From assembly GCF_000298295.1 (NCBI RefSeq), contig NZ_AMGM01000050.1, positions 1-32,879 on the forward strand: a DNA stretch of 32,879 bases, given 5' to 3'. Below are positions 1-8,177 of this stretch, one piece after another; position 1 is the first letter of the stretch; each line of letters begins with the position of its first letter. The notes beneath the pieces were generated by a model that worked only from the letters and a program-made list of their open reading frames with translations, was not told the DNA's origin and made no database searches. Source of the DNA: Cecembia lonarensis LW9 (GTDB taxonomy: Bacteria; Bacteroidota; Bacteroidia; Cytophagales; Cyclobacteriaceae). The position numbers and the translations under genes are program-made.

Positions 1-269
1 AAGCAGCAGGTTTTCAGGTGTTGGAGGGGCTTTTAGAAGTGTTTTCAAGGGCACTCAATCACAAGTATTACCAAACCGAGTTGTTTTCAGGGAAAGACAA
101 AAGTATCCTGCGCTTGTTGCCTGAGGAGTTTCCTCTGGAAGGTTGGGGAGAACAAGTCAACCCCTATCCTCTGTTACGTGCTTTGGTGGATTTCATATCA
201 GGAATGACAGATAAATATGCCCTTTCTTTGTATAGACGAGTCAAGGGAATTTCCCTTCCTGGGACTTGA
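1..269 (+). CDS. dgt: dGTPase (deoxyguanosinetriphosphate triphosphohydrolase), C-terminal fragment
   Basis: The frame is open from the window edge (first whole codon at base 3) to a TGA at 267-269, so only the last 88 or so residues are present. The segment AAGFQVLEGLLEVF near the start and the terminal ISGMTDKYALSLYRR followed by KGISLPGT resemble the C-terminus of bacterial dGTPase-like HD hydrolases, which cleave dGTP to deoxyguanosine and triphosphate. The catalytic HD residues lie upstream of the window and cannot be checked. The gene is convergent with the oxidoreductase that follows, 7 bases apart. Moderately sure of the family; the physiological substrate is not determinable here. 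Confidence 0.72.
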   Translation, partial: AAGFQVLEGLLEVFSRALNHKYYQTELFSGKDKSILRLLPEEFPLEGWGEQVNPYPLLRALVDFISGMTDKYALSLYRRVKGISLPGT

Positions 270-276
270 TTTGGAA

Positions 277-1305
277 TTACAAATAAATCCGTTTGCCTTC
301 CTTATGGCTTAGGAAAGCGGTTTCAATGATTTCCAAAACCAAAATGGCTTGTTCCATATTGACTTTAAGTTTTGCCTGTCCCTGTATAGTATCAGCGATA
401 TTTTGGTAGAAATGCCTATAATCTCCACGTTCGGTAGGATAGGAGGTGCTTACATTTTCCAGGTGAATTGTACCCCAAGCATCAGAATTTTCAATTCCCC
501 AGTTTGGACCCTCTGGTTTTCCACCTGCTTTGAAGGCTTTTTCCTGAACATCCAGCCCATATTTGACGTAACTTCCCTTCTCTCCCAAAACCAAAAATTT
601 TGGTAGGGGGGCATTCACCATCACACTGGCAGTTAATCTAGCCTTCATCCCCTTGTACATGAGGGTAACGTCAAAAAAATCATCCGCTACTGCACCTTTG
701 CGCTGCTTGAGGATTTCGGCATATATCCATGTAGGTTTTCCAAAAAGCATTACAGTTTGATCGATCAAATGTGTGCCCAGATCGTAGGTAATGCCATTGC
801 CAGGCACATCTTTTTCCCGCCAATTATCCACCAACTGAGGTCTGAATCTGTCGAAATGGGATTCAAAATGTACGATTCTTCCCAAGACCCCTTCATGCAG
901 CAGCTTTTGTATGGTCTGAATATCGCCATCCCAGCGGCGATTTTGGAATACGGAGAGGACCAAGCCTTGTTTCTCGGCAATTTGATGTAGCATCCTGGCT
1001 TCATGAGCATTCAACGTGACTGGCTTATCCACTACCACATGCTTACCTGCTTCCAAAGCCATCTTGGCTTGAGCGAAGTGGAACTCGTTGGGCGTAACAA
1101 TGATGATCAGATCAGCAGCATCGGCTTCCAGTAGGGCTTCAAGACTTTTGAAAATGGTCACTTGTGAATATTTTTCTTTTGACCTTTCCTGGTTTCTCTC
1201 TACTACGGCCACCAGTTCGAGGTCTTCACAAACGGTAATCAATGGGGCATGCATTTTTTCTCCTACCGACCCAAAACCTACCAATGCTGTTCTGATTTTT
1301 TTCAT
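277..1305 (-). CDS. Gfo/Idh/MocA family oxidoreductase
   Basis: 342 residues, normal length for the family. The N-terminal Rossmann domain has the dinucleotide-binding GFGSVG at about residues 10-15. The family (D/E)KP signature appears as DKPVTLNAHEA near residue 94, where the lysine normally contributes to catalysis. The C-terminal half has the usual GNGITYDLGTHLIDQ segment with the active-site Asp/His pair. These enzymes are cytoplasmic and oxidise or reduce sugars, inositols or related polyols with NAD(P). The sequence does not fix the substrate, and no sugar operon surrounds it. The FKBP gene lies 24 bases upstream on the same strand and may be co-transcribed. Confidence 0.88.
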   Translation of the reverse strand: MKKIRTALVGFGSVGEKMHAPLITVCEDLELVAVVERNQERSKEKYSQVTIFKSLEALLEADAADLIIIVTPNEFHFAQAKMALEAGKHVVVDKPVTLNAHEARMLHQIAEKQGLVLSVFQNRRWDGDIQTIQKLLHEGVLGRIVHFESHFDRFRPQLVDNWREKDVPGNGITYDLGTHLIDQTVMLFGKPTWIYAEILKQRKGAVADDFFDVTLMYKGMKARLTASVMVNAPLPKFLVLGEKGSYVKYGLDVQEKAFKAGGKPEGPNWGIENSDAWGTIHLENVSTSYPTERGDYRHFYQNIADTIQGQAKLKVNMEQAILVLEIIETAFLSHKEGKRIYL

Positions 1306-1329
1306 CTTTCTTAATTCTTCATTTTTGCA

Positions 1330-1842
1330 TTAATGCTGATGCCCTCCAGGCCCATGCACATGACCATGGTCGATTTCTTCCGGATCAGCCTCCCTAATAG
1401 AGACTATTTCTCCTTTGAAATAGAGGTCGAGCCCTGCTAAGGGCGAGTTAAAGTCCATATGGACGCCTTTATAGTCAATTTTGATAATTTCACCACGCAG
1501 TTGGTTGCCTTGGTCATCCTGCATGGGGATTACCTTTCCTACCTTTAAGAGCTCTTTTTGCTTCTTGCCATCTTCTTTGAAGTTAGACTTGGGTACGATT
1601 ACACGTTTGCTTTCATCGTAGTCCCCATAAGCATTTTCATAATCAATGAACGCCTCAAAACCTTCTCCTGCACTTTTTCCTAGAATGGCCTCCTCTAATT
1701 TTGGCAAAATATTCCCTGTTCCAAATAGGAAGTAAAATGGCTTTTCCTTGGAAACACTTTCAAAAAAGGTTTTTCTTGTTTCACCATCATCGACATGAAG
1801 TTCATAAGACAGTGCGACAACTTTATTTTTTTCTACAATCAT
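1330..1842 (-). CDS. FKBP-type peptidyl-prolyl cis-trans isomerase, SlyD-like
   Basis: 170 residues with the SlyD layout. A split FKBP domain (residues about 5-70 and 125-155) carries FLFGTGNILPKLEEAILG and the closing NSPLAGLDLYFKGEI. An insert-in-flap chaperone domain lies between. The protein ends in a histidine-rich tail (HGHVHGPGGHQH), which in SlyD-type proteins binds Ni or Zn. No signal peptide is seen, so it should be cytosolic and help proline-limited folding, perhaps with metal handling. The key flap and core motifs look intact. It is 24 bases upstream of the oxidoreductase on the same strand. Confidence 0.9.
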   Translation of the reverse strand: MIVEKNKVVALSYELHVDDGETRKTFFESVSKEKPFYFLFGTGNILPKLEEAILGKSAGEGFEAFIDYENAYGDYDESKRVIVPKSNFKEDGKKQKELLKVGKVIPMQDDQGNQLRGEIIKIDYKGVHMDFNSPLAGLDLYFKGEIVSIREADPEEIDHGHVHGPGGHQH

Positions 1843-1946
1843 TTGTGAGAGGCATTAATTGAATAAACTTTGATCATTTAACTATCAAAGATAACTTTTT
1901 CCAAAATAATCCGGATTAAATTGCCCACTTCTTGCCGGCCAATAAT

Positions 1947-2576
1947 CTAAACCTTTGTTTTCCGATTGAAATACAAGACTGCAGCAAAGCTAGCACCTAA
2001 CGCATTTAGTTTTGTTTTTTGCTCATTTTGATTGATTCTGGCCCAGCCGTATCCTATCTTGGTCTCTAAGGCTACACATTGATTCAAAAAATTAGCCATG
2101 CCAAACTGAAACTCAGTAAGGGAAGTGCTGCTGTTTGATTTAGAATTAGAAATTGAACCGTGTACGTTGCTGTGATATGTCGTCCAGTTTCTGCCAAAAC
2201 CAGTCAGAAATTGGGGGAAGATGTAGGTGTTTTGTGTAATGGGGATCATATATCTTGCCATGGGTCCGATATGGCCGGTCAGACTTCTGTTTTTGTAATT
2301 CATATCCATACCCCAAGAATCTTTGTTTTCTGATTTATAACCTGAAAAATTTAAATTGGTAAAATAACCCAAGCCTATCCTATTGCTTACCATAAATAAG
2401 TGAAAGAGGGAAAGGTCAGCATCGTAAGAGCTCGTTTTATAAGCGCCTTCATTCTGGGGATAGCTTTTGACGAATACAGATTGAACGCCAAATAATTGAC
2501 CACCCTTTTCAACTTGGGCAAAAGATGATGTTGAAATCAAGGTGATCGTAGCAATTAAATAAAAGATTTTTTTCAT
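1947..2576 (-). CDS. Outer membrane beta-barrel protein, unknown role
   Basis: 209 residues starting with a clear Sec signal peptide (MKKIFYLIATITLISTSSFAQ, cleavage probably after FA-Q). The rest shows alternating polar and aromatic stretches typical of a small beta-barrel (for example IGLGYFTNLNF, QFGMANFLNQCVALETKIGYGWA) and ends ASFAAVLYFNRKTKV. It resembles the 8-strand OmpA/OprF-like barrels common in Bacteroidota, but no peptidoglycan-binding domain follows. It is probably monocistronic: 104 bases separate it from the FKBP gene and 162 from the TauE gene. Function is not recognised. Confidence 0.75.
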   Translation of the reverse strand: MKKIFYLIATITLISTSSFAQVEKGGQLFGVQSVFVKSYPQNEGAYKTSSYDADLSLFHLFMVSNRIGLGYFTNLNFSGYKSENKDSWGMDMNYKNRSLTGHIGPMARYMIPITQNTYIFPQFLTGFGRNWTTYHSNVHGSISNSKSNSSTSLTEFQFGMANFLNQCVALETKIGYGWARINQNEQKTKLNALGASFAAVLYFNRKTKV

Positions 2577-2738
2577 AAATGAGGCCTTTAGTTTTTTGGG
2601 CCAATAACCATATAAAAATTGAATAAAAAAATAGGTGATAAACTTTTAGGTGAAATTATTTTTTCCTCAAAAAAATGCAGAGAAAATGTGTTGAAGCCAT
2701 TGATTTATTAGAAAAATCGATGGATTTAAAAATCATAC

Positions 2739-3512
2739 TTAAATCCATCCTGCCCCCAAAGCAACAGAAATCAAAATCAGCATAATAGCAACAGTCACCT
2801 GCAGAAATTTCAAGGTCACTTTTTTCAAAAGTTTATTCCCCAAATAAGCCCCTGCTATCGCAGAAAGGGTGGCAATCGTTACAACTTGGATATTGTCAAT
2901 GATGTCTGTTTGGGCAAATCTAGTTGCATAGACACTTAGTCTGGTGAAATCCACAAAAGTTGAGACGACCACTGCAGTACCGATAAAGGCCTCTTTGGAC
3001 AGACCAGCCTTGATCAAAAAAGCCGAACGTAAGGCTCCTTGATTTCCGGAAAGCCCTCCGAAAAATCCGCTCAATGCGCCTCCTATGGGGAGTTTTTCTT
3101 TTCCGAATTGTAGGTTTTGGAAATAGGGGATCAAGTCCATCAAAGCAAAAATGATCAGTAATATGGAGATAATTAACTTGACCGGCTCGACAATAAAAAT
3201 ACGGCCAAACATCTCATAGCTGAACAGCGGCTCCAGTTCAGTGATATTGAGCAAGACCCATGAACCCGCAAAAGCAGCAATGACCGCTGGAATACCAAAT
3301 CGGATGAGGACTGCTTTGTCGGCATTTTTTCCTACCAGAAATAGCTTGAAGATATTATTGAAAAAATGGACCACCCCAGTTAAGGCGATTGCCAGGTCAA
3401 CTGGAAAGAAAACCATGAAAACAGGTGTCAAAATCGTCCCCAAGCCAAACCCCGAGAAAAATGTCAGGATGGCAACGAGGAATGCGGTAAGGGAAATGAT
3501 GATGATTTCCAT
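2739..3512 (-). CDS. TauE/SafE family sulfite/organosulfur exporter-like membrane protein
   Basis: 257 residues, mostly hydrophobic, with about eight predicted membrane segments arranged as two halves. The first half opens with FLVAILTFFSGFGLGTIL; the second carries the family-typical GGALSGFFGGLSGNQGALRSAFLI, a glycine-rich re-entrant region. TauE/SafE proteins move anions such as sulfite, sulfoacetate or related compounds across the inner membrane. The substrate is not shown here. The start codon lies only 12 bases from a REP-like hairpin (3525-3560) that would fall in the mRNA leader. The gene stands alone among leftward genes. Confidence 0.85.
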   Translation of the reverse strand: MEIIIISLTAFLVAILTFFSGFGLGTILTPVFMVFFPVDLAIALTGVVHFFNNIFKLFLVGKNADKAVLIRFGIPAVIAAFAGSWVLLNITELEPLFSYEMFGRIFIVEPVKLIISILLIIFALMDLIPYFQNLQFGKEKLPIGGALSGFFGGLSGNQGALRSAFLIKAGLSKEAFIGTAVVVSTFVDFTRLSVYATRFAQTDIIDNIQVVTIATLSAIAGAYLGNKLLKKVTLKFLQVTVAIMLILISVALGAGWI

Positions 3513-3524
3513 TTGTTATGGTCT

Positions 3525-3560
3525 AACCTTTGGGGTCTTTTTTTGACCCCGAAGGTTTTT
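3525..3560 (+). repeat. REP-like hairpin 1 (TauE/SafE leader)
   Basis: Outer arms AACCTTTG and CGAAGGTTTT enclose an inner stem GGGTC/GACCC with a T-rich loop. The T opposite G in the outer arm gives orientation (+). It lies just upstream of the leftward TauE/SafE start codon. Confidence 0.85.
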
Positions 3561-3583
3561 TAAATTAATAGCTCTTATGATAA

Positions 3584-3617
3584 GACCCTTGAGTACGCCG
3601 CGGCGCACACAAGGGTC
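3584..3617 (-). repeat. REP-like hairpin 2 (diverged)
   Basis: Arms GACCCTTG and CAAGGGTC with a GC-rich inner palindrome GTACGCCGCGGCGCAC, which has one mismatch. The outer arm is perfectly paired here, unlike in other family members, so this copy looks diverged. It pairs with hairpin 3 across a spacer containing GTTGCT. Confidence 0.7.
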
Positions 3618-3627
3618 AGGTGTTGCT

Positions 3628-3663
3628 AACCTTTGGTACCGTACGCACGGTATCGAAGGTTTT
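3628..3663 (+). repeat. REP-like hairpin 3
   Basis: Outer arms AACCTTTG and CGAAGGTTTT with inner stem GTACCGT/ACGGTATC. It is the same outer core as hairpin 1 with a completely different inner stem that still pairs. Orientation (+). Confidence 0.83.
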
Positions 3664-3672
3664 GATTTTTCA

Positions 3673-3766
3673 CGCAACGAGCGCAACGGGATTCGCAACG
3701 AACGCAACGTGGGTTTTACCTATATTTGATGTTTTTCTTCGCTGCGATCGTTGCGTTTCCGTTGCG
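3673..3766. repeat. Second repeat family: CGCAACG heptamers, direct then inverted
   Basis: CGCAACG occurs at 3673, 3682, 3694 and 3703. Its reverse complement CGTTGCG occurs at 3749 and 3760. The four direct copies form two pairs, each pair 9 bases apart, repeating at a 21-base period. The flank is GC-rich against an AT-rich intergenic background. The arrangement could fold into a large hairpin. It does not share the CCTTTG/CGAAGG core of the neighbouring hairpins, so I treat it as a separate intergenic repeat family. No coding function is seen. Confidence 0.7.
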
Positions 3767-3801
3767 GCCGTGGCGAGAAACAATTTTCTTTTAACATTTA
3801 A

Positions 3802-3835
3802 GACCTTCGAGTACGCCGCGGCGTACCCAAAGGTC
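3802..3835 (-). repeat. REP-like hairpin 4
   Basis: Outer arms GACCTTCG and CAAAGGTC (C opposite A, so orientation -) with inner stem GTACGCC/GGCGTAC. It is followed after a spacer with GGGTTGCT by hairpin 5 in opposite orientation. Confidence 0.83.
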
Positions 3836-3845
3836 AGGGGTTGCT

Positions 3846-3882
3846 AACCTTTGAGGTCTTTTTTCAGACCTCGAAGGTTTTT
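3846..3882 (+). repeat. REP-like hairpin 5
   Basis: Outer arms AACCTTTG and CGAAGGTTTT with inner stem AGGTCT/AGACCT and a T-rich loop. Orientation (+). It forms an inverted pair with hairpin 4. Confidence 0.85.
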
Positions 3883-3923
3883 CGAGAAAATCATAAACAG
3901 CCCAAAATTGATTTCTGAGCGAA

Positions 3924-3954
3924 GACCTTCGAGGTTTTTGAAACCTCAAAGGTC
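3924..3954 (-). repeat. REP-like hairpin 6, overlapping the efflux adaptor stop codon
   Basis: Arms GACCTTCG and CAAAGGTC with inner stem AGGTTT/AAACCT. Orientation (-). Its last two bases fall inside the TGA stop codon (3953-3955, minus strand) of the adaptor gene, so the hairpin begins at the end of the reading frame. Confidence 0.85.
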
Positions 3955-5029
3955 AGTCTACGGTATACTCAATTTTCTGCCCTTGTTTCAATTCATCTGA
4001 AGCACGACTCAATAGAATATCTCCTGTATTCAATTCTCCAAAGATTTCTGTTTTGCTATTTTTGGAAATTCCGGTCCGCACATCGACCCATTCCATGATC
4101 CCATCCTTTACACGGATCACAAACTTTTTCTCTAAAGTCGTGGCAACTGCCGCAGCTGGAACTACAAAGGAATCCTCGGCTCTATTTAAGAGCAGCGCAA
4201 CCATGGCATACATGCCTGGCTTCAAGACTCCTTCCTTGTTGTCAAATTCGTATTCCCAGATTTCCGTGCGTGTTTGTGGATTGATGCTTCCTGATTTTCT
4301 TGCGAGTTTGGCTTCAAATGCCCGATTACTCAAGCCATCGGTTGTAAAACTGAGTATTTCAGAATCCGGAGCCGTTTGAACATATGCTTCGGGTACATGT
4401 ACGCGCAACCTCAAGCGATCCGGCCTTTCCAAGGTCAGCATGGTTCTGTTCTGATTTTGGTTGACAAAGTCTCCGGCATCTACATCTCTTGAAGTGATGA
4501 TGCCATCGAATGGAGCACGTATGTTCAGGTAATCCTGCTGCTCTCTGTAACTCTGGGCCATCAACTTTGCAGCCTGCAAAAATGCGCTATCTGCCTGATA
4601 AGTGTTTTTAAGGGCAATGATATCAGCTTCAGAAATGGCTCCCTGTGTTTTTGAAGCATTAAGGATTCTTATATACCGGTCCTCAGAGGCACGGTATTTG
4701 GCTTCTGCTTCCAATAGTTTGGTATTGGCTTCTGCAGTTTTACTTTTTATCTCAGGAGCATCAAGGGTCACCAAAACCTGACCCTTCTTAACCTTGTCGC
4801 CTATGTCTACCAAAACACGCTGCACATAGGCATCTAACTTGGTGTGGATTTCGGCTTTTTCGTAAGGCAAAAGTTCTGCCGGCAATTTCAACTCCGTTTC
4901 CACCGCTTCTCTTGCTAATTTAAAAGCACTGCGGATATCTTCTGCTTCGGAAGTTTGTTGTTCACCTGAATTACAAGAAAATTGAAGAAATGAAATTCCT
5001 ATGAGGAAATGGTATATTTTTCTGTTCAT
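3953..5029 (-). CDS. RND efflux periplasmic adaptor (HlyD/MFP family)
   Basis: About 358 residues, a usual length for membrane fusion proteins. Domains in order: an N-terminal hydrophobic segment ending in FSC, probably a signal peptide and possibly a weak lipobox; a biotinyl-lipoyl-like half (LDAYVQRVLVDIGDKVKKGQVLVTLDAPEI, residues about 68-97); an alpha-helical hairpin; the second lipoyl half (YLNIRAPFDGIITSRDVDAGDFV); a beta-barrel (NQNRTMLTLERPDRLRLRVHVPE); and a membrane-proximal domain. It would bridge the RND pump and TolC in the periplasm. I chose the ATG at 5029 because the signal-like segment follows directly; an upstream ATG at 5050 would overlap the pump gene by 11 bases. It is the last gene of the operon, and its stop lies in a REP-like hairpin. 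Confidence 0.9.
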   Translation of the reverse strand: MNRKIYHFLIGISFLQFSCNSGEQQTSEAEDIRSAFKLAREAVETELKLPAELLPYEKAEIHTKLDAYVQRVLVDIGDKVKKGQVLVTLDAPEIKSKTAEANTKLLEAEAKYRASEDRYIRILNASKTQGAISEADIIALKNTYQADSAFLQAAKLMAQSYREQQDYLNIRAPFDGIITSRDVDAGDFVNQNQNRTMLTLERPDRLRLRVHVPEAYVQTAPDSEILSFTTDGLSNRAFEAKLARKSGSINPQTRTEIWEYEFDNKEGVLKPGMYAMVALLLNRAEDSFVVPAAAVATTLEKKFVIRVKDGIMEWVDVRTGISKNSKTEIFGELNTGDILLSRASDELKQGQKIEYTVD

Positions 5030-5039
5030 GGTTACAAGA

Positions 5040-8000
5040 TTAGGCTTCAAAATAGGTACTGGTTTTATCCAAAGGATTTAGAGAGGGGCTGATAAATGTT
5101 TTTTTCCCTACCATTTGGCGGTATACCAAGGGAAGGAAAAGCAAGGTGCTGATCATGGAGAAGAATAGGCCTCCTATCACGGCTACGCCCAATGGTGCAA
5201 TCTGATCTCCTCCTTCTCCAAAACCCAAGGCCATGGGTGTGATCCCCGCAATCATGGCAAAGCTCGTCATCAGAATCGGACGGATCCTGTTGCTGGATGC
5301 TTGAAAATGGGCATTTGTTTCTCCTGCTTTTCGTAGATCCTCCGCATTGGTGACATATAGAATGGAGTTCGCCACTGCTACACCAACCGCCATTATCATT
5401 CCCATGTAAGATTGTATATTGAGGGTATGACCTGTTAGGAGGAGAAGAAGAATGGAACCGGCAACAACTGCAGGAATGATCGCCATGGTAGCTGTAGCGG
5501 TTTTAAATGATTGGAAATTGGCAGAAAGCATCAAAAATATTACTATGATAGCGATTAAGAGGCCTAATTGAAGCTCCTTTAGTGTCCGGCTCAAGAGGTC
5601 TACTTGACCTTTTTGTAAGATTTGAATGCCTTCCGGTAATTCCCCTAATTCCCCTATGGTTTTATCCAAAATCTTCACTGCTGTACCCAAATCCTTATCG
5701 TGAATATTGGCGGTAAGGGTAATGAATCGTTGTTGGTTTAACCGGTCATATTCTGCAGGAGTACGCGTCGTCTCAAATGTGGCTACATCTCTCAAAAACA
5801 CTTTCCTTTTACCATCATCGGCAATAGGAACCATTTCCACATCTTGTTGGCTGGCCACCAAGTATTGTGGATACTCTACCTGTACCTGATACGCGACTGC
5901 CGAAGCTGGATCCCGCCAATAGTTGGGTTGTGTAAACCTGCTTGATGAGGTTGCTGTCACTAGGGCTTCTGAAATCTCCTTTACCGTCAAACCTAACTGA
6001 CCTGCCTTTACCCTGTCAATATTGATTTTCATTGTAGGATAATCCAGAGGGCTAGCAATCTGTACATCCCTGAAAATTGATTCCTTGGAAAGTTCATTGC
6101 GCAGGCTTCGGGCAATTTCGTTGGATTGTTCTAAATTTTTGCCCAAGACAGCCACCTCAATGGGGTTGTTAGCGCCTAGGTTTAATACCTGATCCACTAA
6201 GTCGCCCGGCTCAAAAGATATTTTAGCTTCCGGCATTTCGGATTTTACCTTTTGTCTGAGCTCTTCTTTGAATCTTTCGATAGGAGTTTTGGCATTTTTG
6301 CTCAGATTAATGCGGGTTACAGACTCATGAGGGCCACTGGTCCACAAATGAATCAGATTGACAGGAAAGCTGGAAGGCTGCGTACCTACAAAGGCCGAAC
6401 TGATCTCGATATTACCCTTGCCCACTACTTCTTCAGCCAAGACCAACAGTTTTTGTGTTGCCTCCTCAGTACGCTCCAAGCGTGTTCCCGTATCCAGGCG
6501 TAACCGGACTACGGCTTGTCCGGCGTCTACTTTGGGGAAAATATCCAATCCAATTAAGCTAAATCCCCCCATAAACAAGAGGAAAGCTACTCCAAAATAG
6601 AGGAATAAACTCAGTGAAGGTCTTTTCTCCAATGACTCTACTCTTTTCAAATACTTGGTTTTAAATCTATTGAATCGACTGTTTTCATCTTCATTTGTAT
6701 GATGTTTCATCAACCAAACAGCCATTACCGGTACAAAAGTCATGGAAAGTAAAAAGGATGCTATCATCGCAAAGCCCACAGCCATAGACATGGGTAAAAA
6801 CATACCCTGAGGTACCCCTGACATAAATAGGGAAGGAGCAAAAACTGCCAAAATACTAAATAGGATAAGAAGCTTGGGAGTCACGATTTCCTTACAACCA
6901 TCCAAGATGGCCAAGGCTTTTCTTTTTCCCATCTCCAAATGCCGATGGATATTTTCGATGGTTACGGTGGCCTCATCCACCAAAATTCCCACCGAGAGTG
7001 CCAAGCCCCCTAAAGTCATGATGTTGATGGTCTGACCTAGCATGTTCAGCAAAACCACAGAGGTCAACAGTGCAATCGGAATGGTCATCACCACAATCAA
7101 TGCGCCTCTTCTATCGCCCAAGAAAAGCAAAACCATCAAGCCAGTTAAAATGGCCCCCAAGCTGCCCTCAAAAAGCACATTTTTAAGCGAGTTGATGACA
7201 TATCCAGATTGGTCAAATTCATAGGAAACGGCAATGTCGCCTGGTATAGATGCCTGCATACGAGGCAAGGCTTCTTTGACATTTTTTACCACTTCCCAGG
7301 TAGAGGCATCCGCTCTTTTGGTTACCGGGATATATACTGAGCGGGCACCATTTACAAGTGCGTAGCCGGTTGTTACGTCTGAGGCAATCTCAATATTGGC
7401 CAAATCTTTCAGGTAAACAGCAGGTCCTGTACCCAAGGTCAGGGGAATATTTTCGAAATCCGTGATGGTTTCTGCTACTGAGTTGGTCGGCGTTAGGAGC
7501 ATTTCATCTCCCATGCGCAGGTTTCCGGCAGGAGAAATCACATTGTATTGTGCCAAAGCTGCTACCACTTCATCTGGGGTAAATGCATAGCGCTGTATTT
7601 TTTCAGGGTCCAATTTGACGATGACCGATTTTGCACTTCCTCCGAAGGGAGGAGGAGCTGATACCCCCGGTAGGGTAGAAAACATAGGGCGTACGTTGAA
7701 AAGTGCCAAGTCAGCAATTTCTCCCAAAGTTCTTGTATTGGAAGAAAAAACCAATTGCCCAACGGGTACCGAACCTGCATCAAATCTCGTAATGAATGGT
7801 GGAACAGTCCCTGGAGGCATAAATGCCCGTGAACGGTTGACATAGCCCACCACTTCTGCTGCCGCCTGACTCATATCTGTGCCTTCATGAAATATAATTT
7901 TGATCAGGGCATTACCTTGTACCGATTTAGACTCAACGGATTTCACTCCGGTAACATACAAGAAGTGATATTCATAATAGTTGGTCACAAAGGACTCCAT

Positions 8001-8174
8001 CTGCTCTGGGGATAGACCTCCATAAGGCTGGGCCACGTAAATCGTTGGCAAACCAAAAGTTGGGAAAATATCAATCTTCATATTGCGGATGGCGAGGTAA
8101 GAAAATACTCCTATGGCCAATACCGCTACCATGACTGTGATGGGTTTGCTTAAAGCTCCTTCTATAAGTTTCAT
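5040..8174 (-). CDS. RND family efflux permease (AcrB/MexB-like, HAE type)
   Basis: 1044 residues, full length for the family. The N-terminal helix (KPITVMVAVLAIGVFSYLAI) is followed by the first periplasmic porter domain, a central transmembrane block, the second porter domain and a C-terminal transmembrane block. In TM4 the segment SVGILVDEATVTIENIH holds an acidic pair (Asp-Glu) where AcrB has Asp-Asp for proton coupling. This fits a hydrophobe/amphiphile exporter better than a CusA-type metal pump, though that is inference. The porter start (IDIFPTFGLPTIYVAQPYGGLSPEQME) is typical. It starts 3 bases after the TolC gene ends and is followed by the adaptor, giving a complete inner membrane-periplasm-outer membrane pump. 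Substrate unknown. Confidence 0.93.
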   Translation of the reverse strand: MKLIEGALSKPITVMVAVLAIGVFSYLAIRNMKIDIFPTFGLPTIYVAQPYGGLSPEQMESFVTNYYEYHFLYVTGVKSVESKSVQGNALIKIIFHEGTDMSQAAAEVVGYVNRSRAFMPPGTVPPFITRFDAGSVPVGQLVFSSNTRTLGEIADLALFNVRPMFSTLPGVSAPPPFGGSAKSVIVKLDPEKIQRYAFTPDEVVAALAQYNVISPAGNLRMGDEMLLTPTNSVAETITDFENIPLTLGTGPAVYLKDLANIEIASDVTTGYALVNGARSVYIPVTKRADASTWEVVKNVKEALPRMQASIPGDIAVSYEFDQSGYVINSLKNVLFEGSLGAILTGLMVLLFLGDRRGALIVVMTIPIALLTSVVLLNMLGQTINIMTLGGLALSVGILVDEATVTIENIHRHLEMGKRKALAILDGCKEIVTPKLLILFSILAVFAPSLFMSGVPQGMFLPMSMAVGFAMIASFLLSMTFVPVMAVWLMKHHTNEDENSRFNRFKTKYLKRVESLEKRPSLSLFLYFGVAFLLFMGGFSLIGLDIFPKVDAGQAVVRLRLDTGTRLERTEEATQKLLVLAEEVVGKGNIEISSAFVGTQPSSFPVNLIHLWTSGPHESVTRINLSKNAKTPIERFKEELRQKVKSEMPEAKISFEPGDLVDQVLNLGANNPIEVAVLGKNLEQSNEIARSLRNELSKESIFRDVQIASPLDYPTMKINIDRVKAGQLGLTVKEISEALVTATSSSRFTQPNYWRDPASAVAYQVQVEYPQYLVASQQDVEMVPIADDGKRKVFLRDVATFETTRTPAEYDRLNQQRFITLTANIHDKDLGTAVKILDKTIGELGELPEGIQILQKGQVDLLSRTLKELQLGLLIAIIVIFLMLSANFQSFKTATATMAIIPAVVAGSILLLLLTGHTLNIQSYMGMIMAVGVAVANSILYVTNAEDLRKAGETNAHFQASSNRIRPILMTSFAMIAGITPMALGFGEGGDQIAPLGVAVIGGLFFSMISTLLFLPLVYRQMVGKKTFISPSLNPLDKTSTYFEA

Positions 8175-8177
8175 ATA

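Noticed and set aside
349-606. Open frames antisense to the oxidoreductase and other large genes
   Set aside because: They lie wholly inside well-supported genes, show no family resemblance and have no start context; the same holds for those opposite the RND, IleS and TrkH genes.
3620-3847. Open frame through the repeat field as a small gene
   Set aside because: It is composed of hairpin and heptamer repeats, with no family-like sequence or start signal.
3525-3954. Possible CRISPR array
   Set aside because: Repeats alternate in orientation, differ in their inner stems and have irregular spacing from 10 to over 100 bases, with no cas genes nearby.
5029-5050. Upstream ATG for the efflux adaptor
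   Set aside because: It would place seven extra residues before the signal-like segment and overlap the pump gene; the ATG at 5029 fits secretion better, though the upstream one is not excluded.
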